In this document: positions 46,301 to 55,657 of the stretch, piece by piece
Layout: every line of letters starts with the position of its first letter
Position numbering within the stretch: position 1 is the stretch's first letter
From: Pseudooceanicola sediminis
GTDB taxonomy: Bacteria > Pseudomonadota > Alphaproteobacteria > Rhodobacterales > Rhodobacteraceae
Direction of reading: 5' to 3'
Assembly (NCBI RefSeq): GCF_003575965.1
Contig: NZ_QWJJ01000002.1
Coordinates: forward strand, 62,001 to 126,000
Length of the DNA: 64,000 nt
The notes under the pieces: model-generated
Database searches by the model: none
Seen by the model: only the letters and a program-made list of their open reading frames with translations
What the model was told of the DNA's origin: nothing
Program-made: the position numbers and the translations under genes

Positions 46301-48854
46301 GCGGGACCACGCCATCAGCGACGGGACGGATGCCGATCATCGGGTCGTCAGGCGTCATGATGCGGGTGATGCGACGTTCGACCGGGCGACCGGAGCCTTC
46401 CTGCACGCGCAGCGTGGCGGTCAGTTCGACCGGGGCCGCGACGTTGGGGGCGTAGCTGTCGAAGGAGAGGGTTGTCGCGGTGCGCCCCTCGGCGTCGGTC
46501 GGATCGAGCGAGACATAGTCGCGCGTTGTGTCGCCTTGCGCGTCGTAGAGACCGAAGTGGTAGCCGGGGAAACCCGGCAGCGTGTCAAGCGGGCGCAGGG
46601 CGTAATCGCCGGAGGCCGAAAGATCGGCGGCGGGGGCACCGAACAGATAGCGCGCCTCGATCGCGAGGGCCTGGGGGCTGGCAAGGGGCAGCGGAGCGTC
46701 GGGCAGATCAAGGGTGAAATCGAGGCGTTCGGGCAGAAAATCCTCGACCAGGACGGTTTGGGACGCCAGCGCGGGGGCGTCGAGGTCGGATTTCACCGCG
46801 ATACGCCATGTGCCGCGCGGGACCGTGGGACCAACGGGAAAGGCAAAGACATGGCCACCGGCCTGACCCTTGGCCGAGGTCTGGCGGGCATATTCCACAC
46901 CATCCGGGCGCGACAGGATGACGGTGACGGGCAGCCCCTCGATTGCCTTTGCTTCAGCGTCGCGGCTGAGGGCGGTGACATGGATCACCTCGCCCGCGCG
47001 ATAGGCCCCGCGATCCGTGGCGAGAAAGACGTCGACGGCGGGCGAGGGCGCGCGCCCCTCGACACCCCGGTCCGACAGGTCGAAGGCCGGGCCGGTCAGC
47101 GACAGGAACGACAGATCATCGCCCTTTTGTGCCAGGATCGCCGCCGGGGCCGCGCCGCCCGTGCCGCGCAGCAGGCCGGGGGCAAAGGTGGCAAGGCCCC
47201 GGTCATCCGTGGTGGCCGTGGCCAGTACCTCGTTTGCATTCGACAGCAGGCTGAGCGTCACATCGGCGCGGGCACCGGCATCGTTCAGGCCGCGCACCAC
47301 GGCGGTCAGGCCATCGGTGCCCTGCATCGTGGTCAGCCCCAGGTCGGTCAGCACGAACCATTGCGTCGCGGCCGGTATATCGTAGGGATCGGAACCGGGC
47401 ACCGCCGCGCGCAGGGTATAGACGCCGGGGGCCTGACCCGCCAGCGCCTCGCCCATCGGCAGGCGCGAGGTGATGGTCTGGTTGCGTTCGGAGCGGACCT
47501 CGGCCGTGCCGGTCCAGACCTGTTCGGCAATCTTGGTCGAAAAATCATCCAGCTCGTAAGCTTCGATATCGCGGCCAAAATAGCTGTCCTGCACCGCGCG
47601 GACGATCGTGCGGTCCGAGATGCGGGACAGGGTCAGATCCACCGCGGCGACGTTGACCGTGTCGATGGGCAGGGCGGCATCAGTGGCGCGCGGCAGGACA
47701 TAGCCACGACCGGGAAAGCGCGCCGAGGGGTCGCGGTCGGGGATATAAAAGCGCAGGTCGACGTCTTTTTGCAGCACCTCGCCGCTGCGCGCGGGCAGGC
47801 CCTGACGAAAGGTCGCGGCATAGGTTTCACCATGTGTGCCGCCGGTCAGGCAAATCTGGTTGCCGTCAGCCTCGACCGCCATCGACGGGTCGGGCAGGCG
47901 CACGAAGGGGGTGTAATCGACACCGGCCAGCGCAAGGGGTTCGGAAAAGTCGGCGCAGATGCGCGGGCTGGCCAGATTGCTTTCGACCGTGTTGCCGGTG
48001 ATGCGAAAGCCATAGAGACCAATGGCCTGGTCGAGTTGCGCCGCGACGGCATCCGTCGGGCGCAGGTCTTGCGCCAGGCGCAGCGCCGGAATTGCGTCAC
48101 GGCCCCGGCCCATGGGGATCAGCGCATCGGCCATCAGGATCAGCGCATCCGCCGTGGTCGGGACGTCGTCACTGCGCAGGTAGGCGTTGATCGCCGCCGA
48201 CAGGGCCTGCGCGGGCAGGTCGCCCCGCGGGCCGGGATCCTGATTGTAGAACGCCAGGGTATAGGCGGCCAACCGGGCCCAATGACCGGGCGCGTCGGAG
48301 ATTGCAGCGGCGCTGGCCATCGAGGCCTGCGCCCCGGCGAGGTCGCCGTTATCGGCGCGCAGGTCCGCATCTGCCGCAAGATCACCGGCGGAGGCGGTGC
48401 CGCTGGTGCGTGTCCAGGGCAGATCGCGGGCGAAGGTGCCGGCAGTGGCCAACGTGTCGGCCCCCAGGAACGCAAGCGATTGCGCGGCCGTTTCGGCACG
48501 CGCGCGCAGGTCAGGCCCAACCGGGACAACCCGTGCGGACATCGCCCCGTCAAAGGGTGTGGTCCCGGTCACGCCGCTTTTGGGAAAGCAGGAATTGTTG
48601 CGGGCGTTGAAGGTCAGCGCGACACATTGGTCGTTGTCGAGGCAGGCCGCCCGGCAGGCCTGAAGCGAGGTGTCGAAGATCTGTTGCAGGTCCGAGCCGG
48701 CGAAATCGGTATTCGCGCTGACGACAAAGCGTTTGGCGGGCACGATCGACGCCGGTGTGCCCTGCCCGACCTGCGGTGTCTGGTCCTGAGCCACGGCGCA
48801 GGTGGCAAACAGGGTGGAGGCTGCGACCAGCGCGACTGCAAGCATACGGGGCAT
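43374..48854 (-). CDS. Bacterial alpha-2-macroglobulin with N-terminal PAN/Apple domain
   Basis: A 1826-residue YfhM-type A2M. The signal peptide (MLAVALVAASTLFATCAVA) contains a cysteine, but not a clean lipobox, so lipidation is uncertain. Residues ~30-95 look like a PAN/Apple module with four cysteines (CRAACLDNDQC, CFPKSG). MG-type beta-sandwich domains follow. The thioester-type motif CTEQ is at C1380 in PYGCTEQVTSQAMP, so protease trapping should be possible. It is co-translated with pbpC (ATGA overlap). It probably inhibits proteases in the periplasm. Confidence 0.92.
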   Translation of the reverse strand: MPRMLAVALVAASTLFATCAVAQDQTPQVGQGTPASIVPAKRFVVSANTDFAGSDLQQIFDTSLQACRAACLDNDQCVALTFNARNNSCFPKSGVTGTTPFDGAMSARVVPVGPDLRARAETAAQSLAFLGADTLATAGTFARDLPWTRTSGTASAGDLAADADLRADNGDLAGAQASMASAAAISDAPGHWARLAAYTLAFYNQDPGPRGDLPAQALSAAINAYLRSDDVPTTADALILMADALIPMGRGRDAIPALRLAQDLRPTDAVAAQLDQAIGLYGFRITGNTVESNLASPRICADFSEPLALAGVDYTPFVRLPDPSMAVEADGNQICLTGGTHGETYAATFRQGLPARSGEVLQKDVDLRFYIPDRDPSARFPGRGYVLPRATDAALPIDTVNVAAVDLTLSRISDRTIVRAVQDSYFGRDIEAYELDDFSTKIAEQVWTGTAEVRSERNQTITSRLPMGEALAGQAPGVYTLRAAVPGSDPYDIPAATQWFVLTDLGLTTMQGTDGLTAVVRGLNDAGARADVTLSLLSNANEVLATATTDDRGLATFAPGLLRGTGGAAPAAILAQKGDDLSFLSLTGPAFDLSDRGVEGRAPSPAVDVFLATDRGAYRAGEVIHVTALSRDAEAKAIEGLPVTVILSRPDGVEYARQTSAKGQAGGHVFAFPVGPTVPRGTWRIAVKSDLDAPALASQTVLVEDFLPERLDFTLDLPDAPLPLASPQALAIEARYLFGAPAADLSASGDYALRPLDTLPGFPGYHFGLYDAQGDTTRDYVSLDPTDAEGRTATTLSFDSYAPNVAAPVELTATLRVQEGSGRPVERRITRIMTPDDPMIGIRPVADGVVPQGGEASFDLIALDAALHRTALPVHYTINRVTTRYQWYRQYGNWEWEAFTTRAPVSEGDVTLGPDPVTVSAPVDWGRYEIVVESTQTPTAAASIDVYAGWYVPADATTTPDMLDVSLTADRFAIGDTATLRLVPRYAGTALVSVLSNHLIDMKIVEVTEGENLVDLPVTEGWGAGAYVTATVLRPMDVAAGHNPARALGLDYAPVDPGAKALSVRIDAPETSNPRGPLAATVHVDGLTAGDTGYVTLAAVDLGILTLTGFETPDPQAHYFGQRRLGVELRDLYGRLIDGLQGEMGRVRSGGDATNRAAMDSPPPDQDLVAFFSGPVTVNADGTAQASFDIPAFNGTVRLMALGWSETGVGSAQSDVLVRDPVVVSASLPRTLAPGDQSRMLLEITHATGPTGVMGLSVTSDTLSLGDVPAQVTLDAQQKTTLSVPILAQQAGDNIVQIALTTPDGRTLRQSLTLPVRRNTPQVAQTRRFSLAPGATFTLNADAFDGFHIDTASATLSAGPLAQLDVPGLLAQLARYPYGCTEQVTSQAMPLLYLSSITDQMGLVPQAQVDTRLAQAVDQVLARQQANGGFNLWSDTAGGGWLDAYVTDFLSRARANGIHVPDLAFRRALDNLRNQVNYAPDFTRDENDGGEALAYQLLVLAREGEAQMGDLRYYADTKGGDFATPLAMAQIGAALATYGDTARADAMFARAGALLRADLTGPEPQTLRPDFGTHLRDAAAVLTLAAEAGSNALDRPGLISQIGGETAPRSTQESAWTLLAAKSLVSDPSVAGLSVNGAPAQGPMVRVMQGDAMQPVTVTNTGATATDLTLTTLGVPDGPVAAGGEGYGITRRYYTLDGQETDPGGLHSGDRLVTVITVTPFADTGARLMVNDPLPAGFEIDNPRLLSSGDVAAFDWLKTVTPEMSEFRSDRFLAALDWRSADPFTLAYVVRAVTPGDYLHPAASVEDMYRPRYRARTDEGRVSVTP

Positions 48855-49010
48855 GTGACGTCTCCTGCCGGGATGGGGCCAAGGTCGCACGACAGCGGGT
48901 ATGGCGGCAAGTTTTCCTTGGGTTGGCCCTAATTCCTAAACGGATTTTTCATTCAAAACCGGGAGTCTCTGGCACGGGTCCGCAACAGGACCGCTACGGA
49001 GAACACCCGG

Positions 49011-51452
49011 ATGACCTTGGCAAGCAAACTGGCAGAGGAGCGGCGCGCGCGCCTCGCTGCGGAACGCTTGCTTGAGCAGAAACAGGCCGAGTTGCAGGCC
49101 GCGAACCGCAAACTCGGCCGCCACGCCAAGCATCTGTCAGAGCAGATCCACGAAAAGCGGGCCGAGGTGGAGACGGTGCTGAGCGAGCATGAGCGGGTAA
49201 AATCCGACCTGAGCGCCGCAAATCACCGCATCGAAGTGGCCGAGCGGCGATTGTGGCTGTCGATCGAGACGATCCGCGACGGATTCGCCTTTTGGGATGC
49301 CGAAGGGCGGATGATTGCAGCCAACAACGCCTGGATGATGATCTTTGACGGCCTGACCGAGGTCAGCCCCGGCGTCAGCTACATCCGAATGCTGCAACTG
49401 GCGACCGAGGAAGGCGTGGTCGACATCGGAGAGGATGCGCCACAGACCTGGCGGCAGGGGATGCTGGCGCGCTGGCACATGCCGAACCCCGATCCGCGCG
49501 TCATCCGGCTTTGGAACGGACAATACGTCAAGCTGCTGGATCAGAAGGGCCATGACGGCGATGTCGTGACGCTGGCGCTGAACATCACCGGTACGGTGCG
49601 CTATGAACGCCGCCTGCGCGAAGCCCGCCAGAGGGCAGAGGCGGCAAATCGGGCGAAATCGACCTTTCTTGCCAACATGAGCCACGAAATACGCACGCCG
49701 ATGAACGGCGTCGTCGGCATGGCCGACCTGCTGGTCGACATGGGTCTGAGCGAGGAACAGCGCGTCTATGTCGAAACCATCCGCAGTTCGGGCGAGGCCC
49801 TGCTGGAGATCATCAACGATGTGCTGGATTATTCCAAGATCGAGGCGGAAAAGCTGGTGCTGCATCCGCGCCCCTTCGATCTGGAACGCTGTATTCACGA
49901 GGTGCTGTTGCTGCTGCAACCGCGCGCCCGTGAAAAGAACCTGAGCCTGCTGATCGATTACGACCTGTTCACGCCGACCAGCTTTGTCGGCGATCCCGGA
50001 CGCATTCGGCAGGTGCTGACGAACCTGATCGGAAATGCCGTAAAGTTTACGGCCCACGGGCATGTGCTGATCCGGGTGCTGGCCCTGCCCTGCCCCAATG
50101 GCAGCGCGGTGAACCTGACCGTCACGGTCGAGGACACCGGCATCGGCATCGCGCCGGAAAAGGTGGGCATGATCTTTGGCGAATTCGCCCAGATCGACAG
50201 CGACAGCACCCGCCAGTTCGAGGGCACCGGGCTGGGCCTGGCGATTTCGCAGCGGTTGATCCGCCTGATGGATGGCACGATCTGGGTCGACAGCGCCCTG
50301 GGCGAAGGATCGGCCTTCGGGTTTCGGATTTCGCTGCCCGCGGCAGAGGATGGGCATGCCGAACCGGAGCCGGTGCCAAGCCTTGGGCGCGTGCTGGTCG
50401 TGGATGACAACCCGCTGCACGTCTCCATATTGGAAAAACAGTTGGAATTGCTGGGGGCCGAGACCGTGTCGTGCCAATCCGGGGCAGAGGCCCTGGCCCT
50501 GCTGGACGATCGCATCACGCTGGTCCTGACAGATCACAACATGGAAGCGATGGACGGGCTGGAGCTGGCCGAGGCCATCCGCGAGACTGGCAGCACGGTG
50601 CCGATCATCCTGTTGAGCCCGGCGGTGCATTTCGCCGAGATGGACCCGGCCCGCCGGCATCTGCACGCGATCCTGCAACGCCCCACCTTGCGGGACGATC
50701 TGTTTCGCGTGCTGCGCACGCTGAATGCCGATACGGTGGTCGAACGCACCGCGCCAGACGTGGAACCGCAGCCGCAGGCCGCGACGGGCGGACGCCGCTG
50801 CCGGGTGCTGGCCGCCGAGGACAACAGGACCAATCGGCTGGTTTTCGAAAAGATCCTGGCGAGCGCGGATGTCGAACTGCGCTTTGCCAACAACGGAATC
50901 GAGGCGGTTCAGGCCCATGCAGATTTTGACCCGGACGTGATCTTCATGGATATCTCGATGCCGCTGATGGACGGAAAAGAGGCGACGCGGCGCATTCGGG
51001 CGGCCGAAGCGGGCAGTGACCGGCGGGTGCCGATCGTGGCGATGACCGCGCACGCGATGGAAGATGACGAAGAAAAGGTGTTTGCCGCCGGGCTCGACCA
51101 CTATCTGGCCAAACCGTTGCGCAAGGCGGATGTGCTGGACAGGTTGGCAGCCCTGACGCCTGCCGGGCTGCACCCGCCGTTTCACGTGAAGCAGATGCCA
51201 GCGGGCGCAGCGTCTGGCGCCACGCACGCGGACACACCGGCAGACGCGGCCGCGCATCCCGAAGCCCCCCAGGGGACCCGTAGCGACAGCCTGTCAGAGG
51301 CAGCGCCCGATCCGGCGACATCGGACCCGGAGGCGGTGATCGACATGGCCCTGCCGGTGGACGGCGACGAAAGCTTTGACGCGCCGGAGCAGGAGGCCGC
51401 GCAGGCCGCCCTGCCGGTGTTCATGCGCCGCGCCGCAAAAACCGGGCGCTAA
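49011..51452 (+). CDS. Hybrid sensor histidine kinase with two receiver domains
   Basis: An 813-residue protein without membrane segments, so cytoplasmic. Order: N-terminal coiled coil (1-80), PAS domain (~82-195), HisKA with H225 (MSHEIRTPMNG), HATPase_c with N-box GNAVKF and DTGIGI, GTGLGL boxes, receiver 1 (~458-575) and receiver 2 (~596-715). Receiver 2 is canonical (D647, K701 in AKPL). Receiver 1 keeps D508 but has arginine (R557, LQRP) where the conserved lysine belongs, so it may be non-switching. An Ala/Pro/Asp-rich tail (~725-813) lacks a histidine phosphotransfer domain. Partner unknown. Confidence 0.9.
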   Translation: MTLASKLAEERRARLAAERLLEQKQAELQAANRKLGRHAKHLSEQIHEKRAEVETVLSEHERVKSDLSAANHRIEVAERRLWLSIETIRDGFAFWDAEGRMIAANNAWMMIFDGLTEVSPGVSYIRMLQLATEEGVVDIGEDAPQTWRQGMLARWHMPNPDPRVIRLWNGQYVKLLDQKGHDGDVVTLALNITGTVRYERRLREARQRAEAANRAKSTFLANMSHEIRTPMNGVVGMADLLVDMGLSEEQRVYVETIRSSGEALLEIINDVLDYSKIEAEKLVLHPRPFDLERCIHEVLLLLQPRAREKNLSLLIDYDLFTPTSFVGDPGRIRQVLTNLIGNAVKFTAHGHVLIRVLALPCPNGSAVNLTVTVEDTGIGIAPEKVGMIFGEFAQIDSDSTRQFEGTGLGLAISQRLIRLMDGTIWVDSALGEGSAFGFRISLPAAEDGHAEPEPVPSLGRVLVVDDNPLHVSILEKQLELLGAETVSCQSGAEALALLDDRITLVLTDHNMEAMDGLELAEAIRETGSTVPIILLSPAVHFAEMDPARRHLHAILQRPTLRDDLFRVLRTLNADTVVERTAPDVEPQPQAATGGRRCRVLAAEDNRTNRLVFEKILASADVELRFANNGIEAVQAHADFDPDVIFMDISMPLMDGKEATRRIRAAEAGSDRRVPIVAMTAHAMEDDEEKVFAAGLDHYLAKPLRKADVLDRLAALTPAGLHPPFHVKQMPAGAASGATHADTPADAAAHPEAPQGTRSDSLSEAAPDPATSDPEAVIDMALPVDGDESFDAPEQEAAQAALPVFMRRAAKTGR

Positions 51453-51562
51453 CGCGGGGCCGGAGCGGCGGTCAGCGCACAGGCCGATCCCGAAGGGCTG
51501 AGAGTTGATGCGGCAATCACGGGATGCGGCAGCGCGGAACGGCCAGTGTTCCGCCCCCGGAC

Positions 51563-52336
51563 TCAATCGGGCTGTGCCGGGCGCAGAAAGATCATCTCGT
51601 CCTGCGTGGACCTGTCGGGTTGATAGATATAGCCGCCTGTATCGAAATCGTGCAGCCCGTCGGGCGCGGTCAGACGGTGGGTGATGATGTAGCGGGCCAT
51701 CGCACCCCGCGCACGTTTGGCGTTGAAACTGATCACCTTTTCCCGGCCCTTGGAGACGTCGAGGAAAACCGGCGTGATCAACCGCAACCCAAGCGCCTTG
51801 AGATCGACCGCGCCGAAATATTCCTGGCTGGCACAGTTCACCAGAACGTCGGTGCCGATCGCCTCGGCCTGCGTCTTTAGCGCCCTGGCGGGGGCATCGC
51901 GCCAGTATTGATAGAGGTTGCTGCCGCGCCGCGTCTTGAGGCGGGTGCCCATTTCCAGCCGGTAGGGCTGGATCGCATCCAGCGGGCGCAACACACCGTA
52001 CAGGCCCGAGAGGATGCGCAGATGGTCCTGCGCAAAACTCAGCTCCTCTGCGTCCAGGCTGTTGGCATCAAGACCCTGATAGGTATCGCCTGCAAAGGCC
52101 AGCGCGGCCGGACGCAGGGCATCGGGTGCAGGATCATCCTGAAAATCCCGGAAGCGGTCGCGGTTCAGGCGCGCCAGATCTTCGGACAGGCTCATCAGGT
52201 CGCGCAGATCCTTGATGGATTTCTGGCGCATGGTGGCGGCCAGGCTGCGGCTTTCGTCGGCAAAGACGGGCGTCGTCGTCTGCTGATCGCGCGTGGCCCA
52301 GTCCAGGCGTTTGGCGGGGGAAATCACGGTCAGCAT
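51563..52336 (-). CDS. yaaA: Peroxide stress protein YaaA
   Basis: A 257-residue YaaA/DUF328 protein. MLTVISPAKRLDW, FAGDTYQGLDA, LSGLYGVLRPLD and CASQEYFGAVD are family motifs. YaaA limits free iron and thus Fenton damage to DNA during peroxide stress in E. coli. The ATG at 52336 is chosen; the longer frame reaches into recQ. It lies immediately downstream of recQ on the same strand (69-bp gap), so DNA-damage functions may be co-expressed. Confidence 0.93.
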   Translation of the reverse strand: MLTVISPAKRLDWATRDQQTTTPVFADESRSLAATMRQKSIKDLRDLMSLSEDLARLNRDRFRDFQDDPAPDALRPAALAFAGDTYQGLDANSLDAEELSFAQDHLRILSGLYGVLRPLDAIQPYRLEMGTRLKTRRGSNLYQYWRDAPARALKTQAEAIGTDVLVNCASQEYFGAVDLKALGLRLITPVFLDVSKGREKVISFNAKRARGAMARYIITHRLTAPDGLHDFDTGGYIYQPDRSTQDEMIFLRPAQPD

Positions 52337-52404
52337 GTTCAATCCTTCGGTCTGTGGTATGTCGTCTGCGGGAGGGTCGGTATGTAGCGGATGCGCGGGG
52401 GCCG

Positions 52405-54450
52405 TCAAACGCCGTCGCGCAGCACCTCGAGAAAGGCATCCGCGAAGCGTTCGGCGCGCCGTTCGCCCAGAATGCGGCTGAGCGCGGCTGTGTCTTTCGG
52501 GCGGGTCTCGGCCACCTTGGCAATCAGCGACTGCGAGCAGGTCAGCGGTTTGTCGATGCCATCCGGCCCACGCGCCAGGTCGGTCTGAACCGCCATCAGG
52601 CGGTCGAACAAGGTGCCCGCGTCGCGCCCCGCAAGGCGCCGCCGCTGGGGATGCAGGGCCGCGACCTCGCCTGCGATGACGGACAGGAAGGTCGCGCCGT
52701 AGGCTTCGAGCTTCTTGGCGCCGATCCCCGAGATCCCGGCCATTTCATCGAGGTTTTGCGGCCGGGTCTGGGCCATTTCGATCAGCGTCTTGTCATTGAA
52801 AACGACATAGGCGGGGACGCGCTGTTCCTCGGCCAGCGCGCGGCGCTTGGCCTTGAGGGCCGAGAGCAGCGGCTCGTCCTCTTCGGACACGAGCGTGCGC
52901 ACGGCCGGTCGGCGGTCCTTGCTGGCGGCAGCAAGGCTGTCCTTGCGCAACAGGATCTGGTCTTCTCCGCGCAGGATCGGACGGGCGGCTTCGGTCATGA
53001 ACAGCGCGCCGTGGCGTTCGCCATTGGGGCGGATCAGGTCGAGGCCCATCATCTGACGGAAGATTGCCTGCCATTCGGTCTTTTTGTATTCTTTTCCAAC
53101 GCCATAGGTCGGCAGTTGGTCGTGACCGCGTTCGCGCACCTTGTCGGTTTCGGTGCCGGTCAGGATGTCGATCAAGTGACCCGCGCCGAACCATTCGCCG
53201 GTGCGCAGGATCGCCGAGAGGCCCTTGCGTACCGCTTCGGTCGCGTCGAAGGTGGCGGGCGGGCTGTCGCACAGGTCGCAATTGCCGCAGCTCTGACAGT
53301 CTTCGCCAAAGTATTTCAGCAGCGTCGCACGGCGGCAGGTCAGCGCCTCGGCAAGGCCCAGAAGGGCATTCAGGCGGGCGTGATCGGCGGCGCGGCGTTC
53401 GGGCGGAGCCATGCCTTCGTCAATCTGGGTGCGGCGCAGGCGGATATCGTCGGGGCCGAACAGGGTCAGCGTTTCAGCGGGGGCGCCATCGCGACCGGCG
53501 CGTCCGATCTCCTGATAATAGGCCTCGATCGACTTGGGCAGGTCCGAGTGGGCGACCCAACGGATGTCGGGCTTGTCGACGCCCATGCCGAAGGCGACGG
53601 TGGCGACGACGATCAGGCCGTCATCCTGCTGGAACTGAAGCTCGGCGGCACGCCTGTCGTCTGGCTGCATCCCGCCGTGATAATGAATCGCGGCCATGCC
53701 AGCATCGCGCAGACCCTGCGCAATGCTTTCGGTGCGGGCGCGGGTGCCGCAGTAGACGATGCCGGACTGGCCCTTTCGGGCGGCGGCAAAGGTCAGGATC
53801 TGCTTGCGGGGGGAATTCTTGGCGGCAAAGGCGAGGTGGATGTTTGGCCGGTCGAAACCGCGCAGGAAGGTCGTAGGCTGGACGCCGTTGAACAGGCGGA
53901 TGACGATCTCGGCGCGGGTTTCCTCGTCCGCCGTGGCGGTGAAGGCGGCGACGGGAACGTCGAGCATTTCGCGCAGCTCGCCGATGCGCAGGTAGTCGGG
54001 GCGAAAATCATGGCCCCATTGGCTGACGCAATGCGCCTCGTCCACGGCGATCAGCGACACGTTGATGCGCCGCAGCATCTGCATCGCGCCCCCCGAGGCG
54101 AGGCGTTCGGGCGCGAGGTAGAGCAGCTTGAGCGTGCCCGCCTCGAGCGATTGCCAGACGGCCTCGGTTTCCTCGTCCGTGTTGCCGGAGGTCAGGGCTC
54201 CGGCCTCGACCCCGGCGGCGCGCAGCGCACGAACCTGGTCGCGCATCAGGGCGATGAGGGGGGAAATGACCACCGTGACGCCATGGCGCAACAGGGCAGG
54301 CAGTTGGAAACACAGGGATTTCCCGCCACCGGTGGGCATGATGGCGAGGGTGTTCTGGCCCGCTGCGACCGCTTCGACGATCTCGCCCTGGCCGGGGCGG
54401 AACGCATCGAACCCGAATACATCGCGCAGCAGCGCCTCTGCCTCTGCCAT
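52405..54450 (-). CDS. recQ: ATP-dependent DNA helicase RecQ
   Basis: A 681-residue superfamily 2 helicase. Walker A TGGGKS is at 40-45. The DEAH box is in IAVDEAHCVSQWGHDFRPDY. The helicase C domain holds YYQEIGRAGRDG, and the RQC zinc cluster is CQSCGNCDLC. A C-terminal HRDC domain follows (~520-600). Domain set and length are normal. It acts in recombination and fork repair. Confidence 0.96.
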   Translation of the reverse strand: MAEAEALLRDVFGFDAFRPGQGEIVEAVAAGQNTLAIMPTGGGKSLCFQLPALLRHGVTVVISPLIALMRDQVRALRAAGVEAGALTSGNTDEETEAVWQSLEAGTLKLLYLAPERLASGGAMQMLRRINVSLIAVDEAHCVSQWGHDFRPDYLRIGELREMLDVPVAAFTATADEETRAEIVIRLFNGVQPTTFLRGFDRPNIHLAFAAKNSPRKQILTFAAARKGQSGIVYCGTRARTESIAQGLRDAGMAAIHYHGGMQPDDRRAAELQFQQDDGLIVVATVAFGMGVDKPDIRWVAHSDLPKSIEAYYQEIGRAGRDGAPAETLTLFGPDDIRLRRTQIDEGMAPPERRAADHARLNALLGLAEALTCRRATLLKYFGEDCQSCGNCDLCDSPPATFDATEAVRKGLSAILRTGEWFGAGHLIDILTGTETDKVRERGHDQLPTYGVGKEYKKTEWQAIFRQMMGLDLIRPNGERHGALFMTEAARPILRGEDQILLRKDSLAAASKDRRPAVRTLVSEEDEPLLSALKAKRRALAEEQRVPAYVVFNDKTLIEMAQTRPQNLDEMAGISGIGAKKLEAYGATFLSVIAGEVAALHPQRRRLAGRDAGTLFDRLMAVQTDLARGPDGIDKPLTCSQSLIAKVAETRPKDTAALSRILGERRAERFADAFLEVLRDGV

Positions 54451-54566
54451 GTTCGCCTGTCATCCTGTGTCAGTTGCCGCCGGGCCATCGAGGGCCCCAT
54501 GCGGCGGTTGTCCCACACTCTGCGAGGGCCGACAAGGTCAGCCGCCGCAAGATGGTGCGCGAAGGA

Positions 54567-54854
54567 TCAGTACATATACCCGATATTGTTCGAAATCACG
54601 ATGCGCAGCGCCATGATCGCAAGCAGGACAAGCAGCGGTGCAAGATCGAAACCGCCCATCGGCGGCAGGATCCGGCGGATCGGGTCATACAGCGGTTGCA
54701 GGATCCGGTTCAGGCCGTACCAGATCTGCGCCACGAACTGCTGGCGGGTGTTGAGCACCTGAAAGGAAATCAGCCAGCTCATGATCACATGGGCGATGAC
54801 GAAGAACCAGACGACGTTGAGGACGAGGTTGATGATCATCAACAGTGATTGCAT
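54567..54854 (-). CDS. YggT family membrane protein
   Basis: A 95-residue protein with two hydrophobic segments (about 2-24 and 68-88). Conserved YGLNRILQPLYDPIRRILPPMGGFDLAP lies between them, the YggT/Ycf19 signature. The family is linked to osmotic shock tolerance and septum or thylakoid organisation. Upstream of recQ on the same strand with a 116-bp gap. Confidence 0.9.
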   Translation of the reverse strand: MQSLLMIINLVLNVVWFFVIAHVIMSWLISFQVLNTRQQFVAQIWYGLNRILQPLYDPIRRILPPMGGFDLAPLLVLLAIMALRIVISNNIGYMY

Positions 54855-54981
54855 GGGCGTTTTCTCCGAGTTTGACAGCCGGACTTAGGTAAGCAGCCAA
54901 GGCCAAATACGCAAGTCGGACGCAAGGTTCTGGTTGACGTTGTCCATGCGGCACCGCAGCAACGCAGCAAAGGAGAGCCGA

Positions 54982-55521
54982 ATGTACCCCTATCTGCGCT
55001 TTGCGATGGAAATGCTGCGGGTCCGCAAGGCCGGACCACTGGCCATCCACGAGACCCATGTTTCCTTCCACCGGATCTGGCCGGGCGACATTGACCCGTG
55101 GATGGAGTTGAACAACGGACGCACCCTGACGCTGTACGATCTGGGGCGCATCCCCTTTGCCGTACGCTGCGGTTTCAACCGTGTCCTGCGGGAAAAGGGC
55201 TGGGGTCTGACCGTCGCGGGCAGCGTCGTGCGCTATCGCAAGCGTCTGACGCTGTTCACCAAGATCGAAATGCAGACGCGCCTGATGGGATGGGACAGCA
55301 AGTTCATCTACATCGAGCAGAGCATGTGGACCGAAGACGGCACCTGCGCCAACCATGGCGTCATCCGCACCGGCATCATCCGGGATCGCAAGCTGGTGCC
55401 CACGGACGAGGTGATCGCCGCACTGGGCGGAACCGGCACCACGATCACCCTGCCGGGATGGGCGCGCGCCATGTTCGATGCCGAGGATGCGAGGGACTGG
55501 CCGCCGGCGCGCAGCGCCTGA
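54982..55521 (+). CDS. Thioesterase family protein (hot-dog fold)
   Basis: A 179-residue protein. MYPYLRFAMEML and VSFHRIWPGDIDPWMELNNGRTLTLYDLGRIPFA match the Them6-like acyl-CoA thioesterase group, in which the Asp and Asn-Asn-Gly helix is the usual catalytic region. ATG 54982 has AAGGAG 7 bp upstream. Acyl-CoA or acyl-ACP hydrolysis is inferred from the fold. It is followed by an MFS gene on the same strand (136-bp gap). Confidence 0.8.
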   Translation: MYPYLRFAMEMLRVRKAGPLAIHETHVSFHRIWPGDIDPWMELNNGRTLTLYDLGRIPFAVRCGFNRVLREKGWGLTVAGSVVRYRKRLTLFTKIEMQTRLMGWDSKFIYIEQSMWTEDGTCANHGVIRTGIIRDRKLVPTDEVIAALGGTGTTITLPGWARAMFDAEDARDWPPARSA

Positions 55522-55657
55522 CCGGGCGTGCAGCGGCCCCACACACCGCGTCGGGTCGGACACGCCCGTCGGCAAATTGACCCGGCGGCACAGGATTGGC
55601 TTGCCCGGCCCGGCCAATCAAAGTCATATCCCTGCAAACGACAGGTGGGGACGGACA

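Noticed and set aside
44583-48932. 1449-codon plus-strand frame antisense to the alpha-2-macroglobulin
   Set aside because: Gly/Arg/Val/Asp-rich with no domain pattern; a shadow of GC-rich codon usage, while the minus strand has clear A2M motifs.
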